This document shows positions 12,841-15,312 of a stretch of DNA of 15,312 nucleotides, piece by piece (the stretch's first letter is position 1; the number at the start of each line of letters is the position of its first letter). The DNA is taken from positions 1 to 15,312 of the forward strand of contig JACQTR010000111.1 in assembly GCA_016210705.1 (NCBI GenBank). Reading direction: 5' to 3'. Origin of the DNA: Chloroflexota bacterium. GTDB lineage: Bacteria; Chloroflexota; Dehalococcoidia; JACQTR01. Under the pieces are notes generated by a model that was given only the letters and a program-made list of their open reading frames with translations, was not told where the DNA came from and did no database searches. The translations under genes and the position numbers were made by a program.

Positions 12841-15267
12841 ATGCCTCAAGAAGTACCCGTAGAAAGCTTGAGAAAACTTTGCGACCCTCAAACCCTAGGA
12901 TTCCGCACTTCCGCCGATATATCGCCCGCGGAGGGTATAATAGGCCAAGCCCGGGCCCTTCGGTCCCTTCAGTTTGGCCTGGGGATTAAGGAGCAAGGAT
13001 TCAATATATTTGCCGCCGGCCCCGCTGGAACTGGTAAAACCACCGCCGTCAAAGGCTTTCTGGAGCAACTGGCCAAAGGGAGGGAGGTGCCCCCTGATTG
13101 GTGCTATGTGAACAACTTCCGCGACCCCTATCGGCCTAAGGCCATAAGTTTACCCCCTGGGAGGGGAAAGCACTTGCAGGAGGATATGAGGAGGCTAGTA
13201 GAGAGCAACAAGCGGGAAATCCCCAAAGCCTTGGAAAGCGAGCAGTACGCCGCCAAACGAGAGGAAACCCTGGAAAGCTTTAATAAGCAACGGGATAACC
13301 TCATTAAGCAGCTTGGTCAAAGGGCTCAAGAGGAGGGGTTCCTCCTACAAGCTACCCCTGCTGGAATCCTCGTCGTCCCCATAATCGAGGACAAACCCCT
13401 AAACGACCAAGAATTCATGAGCTTGAGCCAAGAGCAAAAAGAAGCCATTCTCCAGAAACGGGAAGCCCTGGAAGCAGAAATGAAAGGCTCAATGCGGCAA
13501 CTGCGCAACTGGGAAAGGAACGTCAACGATGAGCTCCAAAAATTGGAACGTGAGACCGTTCGGTTCGCCGAAGAGCCCCTTATAAACGAGCTACTGGAGA
13601 AATATAACGACCTCCCCGAGGTGGTCACCTACCTGAGAGACGTGCAGAACGACATCCTGGATAACATCTCCCAGTTTCGTCCCGAAGAGGAGGGCCATCG
13701 CCATGCCCAGACTGCCCCACCTAGCCCCTGGCCAAGGGATGCCACCTTGCGCAAATACGAGGTGAACGTGGTGGTGGACAATTCAGAACTTCGAGGTTCC
13801 CCGGTGATCACGGAGTTCAACCCTACCTACAACAACCTCTTTGGCCGCATCGAGAAGGAGGCACAGTTTGGCGCTTTTATGACCGATTTCACCCTCATCC
13901 GCGCGGGAGCCCTTCACCGCGCCAACGGCGGCTATCTGGTAACCAACGCCGAGGAGCTGCTGCGAAACCTCTTCTCTTGGGATGGCATCAAACGAGCCAT
14001 TCGGAATAAGGAGATCGTAATTGAAGAGGCTGGAGAGAGGCTAGGTTTCATGGTTACCAAAAGCCTCCTTCCCGATCCTATCCCATTGAATACCAAAATC
14101 GTCATCATTGGGAACCCTTATACATACCACCTTCTGTATTCCTTGGACGAAGAGTTCAAAGAGTTGTTCAAAGTTAAAGCCGATTTCGATAGCCGCATGG
14201 ATCGCACGGCAGAGAACATTCGCGCTTATGCGTCATCTATATGCACCGTGTGCTGCAAGGAGAACTTAATACCCTTGACCGCCGCAGGGGTGGCTAAAAT
14301 CGTGGAGCACGGTTCCCGCATCGCCGAGGATCAGGAGAAAATCTCGACCCGCTTTGCCGAGATCGCCGACATTATGAGGGAAGCCAATTTTTGGGCTACG
14401 CAGGAAAAAGCCGAGGAGGTTGGCGCCTCTCATGTGCAGAGGGCCATAGAGGAAAGGGTTTATCGCTCCAACCTCATCCAAGAAAGAATCGAGGAGATGA
14501 TAAGCAACGGCACTATCGTCATTGATACCGCCCAGGAGGCAGTAGGCCAGGTGAATGGCCTCTCCGTCATCAGCTTAGGCGACTTCGCTTTTGGCCGGCC
14601 CTCTCGCATCACCGCCAGCGTGGGAGTAGGCCGAGAAGGGATTACAGATATCGAGCGCGAGGTCAAGCTGGCAGGACGGATCTATAGCAAGGGAGTTATG
14701 ATCATAGGCGGCTACCTAACTGAAAGGTACGCCCAAGACAAGCCCCTTTCCCTCTCCTCGCGTCTCGTCTTTGAACAAAGCTACGAAGAGATAGAGGGCG
14801 ATAGCGCCTCCAGCACCGAACTATACGCCATCCTCTCCCGCCTCTCAAGCCTGCCCATAAAGCAGGGCATTGCTGTCACCGGCTCCGTCAACCAAAGAGG
14901 AGAAGTTCAGGCCATAGGAGGTGTGAATGAAAAGATTGAGGGCTTTTTCGGCGTCTGCAAGGCCAAGGGTTTGACTGGAGACCAAGGGGTGATCATTCCC
15001 GCCAGCAATGTGAGAAACCTAATGCTTAAAGAAGAGGTGGTGGAGGCGGTGAGAGAAGGAAAATTCCACATCTACCCCGTCAAGACCATCGACGAAGGTA
15101 TGGAGATCCTCACTGGAGCCAAGGCTGGAGTAAAGCGAGAAGATGGTACTTTCGAGGAGGACACCGTAAATTATCGGGTGGATAAACGCCTACGGGAGCT
15201 GGCCAAAGGACTCCGAGATTTCCTCAAGGAGGAGCGGGAAGAGGGGAAGAAGAAGGAAGAAGAGTAA
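12841..15267 (+). CDS. Lon-family ATP-dependent serine protease (COG1067/YcbZ-like, cytosolic)
   Basis: This is an AAA+ protease of the Lon (S16) family that unfolds and degrades protein substrates. The 808-residue protein starts directly with the ATPase region: IIGQARALRSLQFGL, Walker A GPAGTGKT (60-67), then a long charged, probably coiled-coil insertion (about 110-300), the second half of the ATPase domain with HRANGGYLVTNAEELL (Glu371, Glu372), IVIIGNPYTY, and a C-terminal protease domain with GDSASS (catalytic Ser657 by alignment to the Lon GDGPSAG motif) and GGVNEKIEG (catalytic Lys698). It lacks the N-terminal LON substrate domain of classical LonA and has no transmembrane segment as in archaeal LonB, so it belongs to the Lon-related group with YcbZ. 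The strand before Glu371 carries Asn369 where a classical Walker B would have an acidic residue. The tail is highly charged. After the stop, AAAGGAGG (15266-15273) looks like a ribosome site, but no ATG, GTG or TTG follows before the window ends. Confidence 0.92.
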   Translation: MPQEVPVESLRKLCDPQTLGFRTSADISPAEGIIGQARALRSLQFGLGIKEQGFNIFAAGPAGTGKTTAVKGFLEQLAKGREVPPDWCYVNNFRDPYRPKAISLPPGRGKHLQEDMRRLVESNKREIPKALESEQYAAKREETLESFNKQRDNLIKQLGQRAQEEGFLLQATPAGILVVPIIEDKPLNDQEFMSLSQEQKEAILQKREALEAEMKGSMRQLRNWERNVNDELQKLERETVRFAEEPLINELLEKYNDLPEVVTYLRDVQNDILDNISQFRPEEEGHRHAQTAPPSPWPRDATLRKYEVNVVVDNSELRGSPVITEFNPTYNNLFGRIEKEAQFGAFMTDFTLIRAGALHRANGGYLVTNAEELLRNLFSWDGIKRAIRNKEIVIEEAGERLGFMVTKSLLPDPIPLNTKIVIIGNPYTYHLLYSLDEEFKELFKVKADFDSRMDRTAENIRAYASSICTVCCKENLIPLTAAGVAKIVEHGSRIAEDQEKISTRFAEIADIMREANFWATQEKAEEVGASHVQRAIEERVYRSNLIQERIEEMISNGTIVIDTAQEAVGQVNGLSVISLGDFAFGRPSRITASVGVGREGITDIEREVKLAGRIYSKGVMIIGGYLTERYAQDKPLSLSSRLVFEQSYEEIEGDSASSTELYAILSRLSSLPIKQGIAVTGSVNQRGEVQAIGGVNEKIEGFFGVCKAKGLTGDQGVIIPASNVRNLMLKEEVVEAVREGKFHIYPVKTIDEGMEILTGAKAGVKREDGTFEEDTVNYRVDKRLRELAKGLRDFLKEEREEGKKKEEE

Positions 15268-15312
15268 AGGAGGCACTACAGAGGCAGCAGCCCTGCGCTA
15301 GGAGCTCTGCTC

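Noticed and set aside
15268..15312. Start of another gene after the protease
   Set aside because: AAAGGAGG is present, but no ATG, GTG or TTG follows within the remaining bases, so no CDS can be supported.

Overview
The window looks like a bacterial chromosome fragment with moderate to high G+C (hand counts of 60-base lines run from about 37 to 62 percent). It has sigma70-type promoters (three share the -10 hexamer TATACT), strong Shine-Dalgarno sites, and frequent ATA and AGG codons. A bacterial-type AspRS, a SelB factor, a bacterial NurA-HerA pair and a cytosolic Lon-family protease with an extra insertion, together with the intergenic repeat style, suggest a Chloroflexota-like or related anaerobic or thermophilic lineage. 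That placement is inference from gene content and would need a phylogenetic marker. No rRNA, tRNA, CRISPR array, transposase or integrase was seen.

Layout. Positions 1-3034 are on the minus strand: the 5' part of an oligopeptide-type ABC transporter solute-binding protein (cut off by the window edge) lies downstream of aspS. A compact divergent promoter region (3035-3138) separates aspS from a long plus-strand gene train at 3139-12444. The train is selB, nurA, a 192-residue protein that looks like a free-standing HAS barrel, herA, a possible 14-codon leader ORF, a leucine/phenylalanine/valine dehydrogenase gene, and a large Eco57I-type DNA adenine methyltransferase. Gaps inside the train are 5 to 57 nt or short ATGA overlaps, and no internal terminator is visible, so one transcript from the selB promoter is plausible. 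A 396-nt gap (12445-12840) holds two dyad-symmetric repeat elements and then a clear promoter for the Lon-family protease gene (12841-15267).

How the genes may work together. NurA (nuclease) and HerA (hexameric translocase) form a known DNA-end-processing machine. Here a small second barrel protein is encoded between them, translationally coupled to HerA, and is a candidate third subunit. The methyltransferase at the end of the same train resembles single-chain restriction-modification enzymes, but its N-terminal region appears to lack the segment that normally carries the PD-(D/E)xK nuclease residues. It would therefore be a modification-only enzyme, possibly placed beside a separate DNA-degrading motor. 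Other points of note are a near-perfect 14-nt inverted repeat spanning the start regions of both aspS and selB, AspRS residues pointing to a non-discriminating enzyme, and a 15-bp palindrome with a possible leader peptide just before the dehydrogenase gene.
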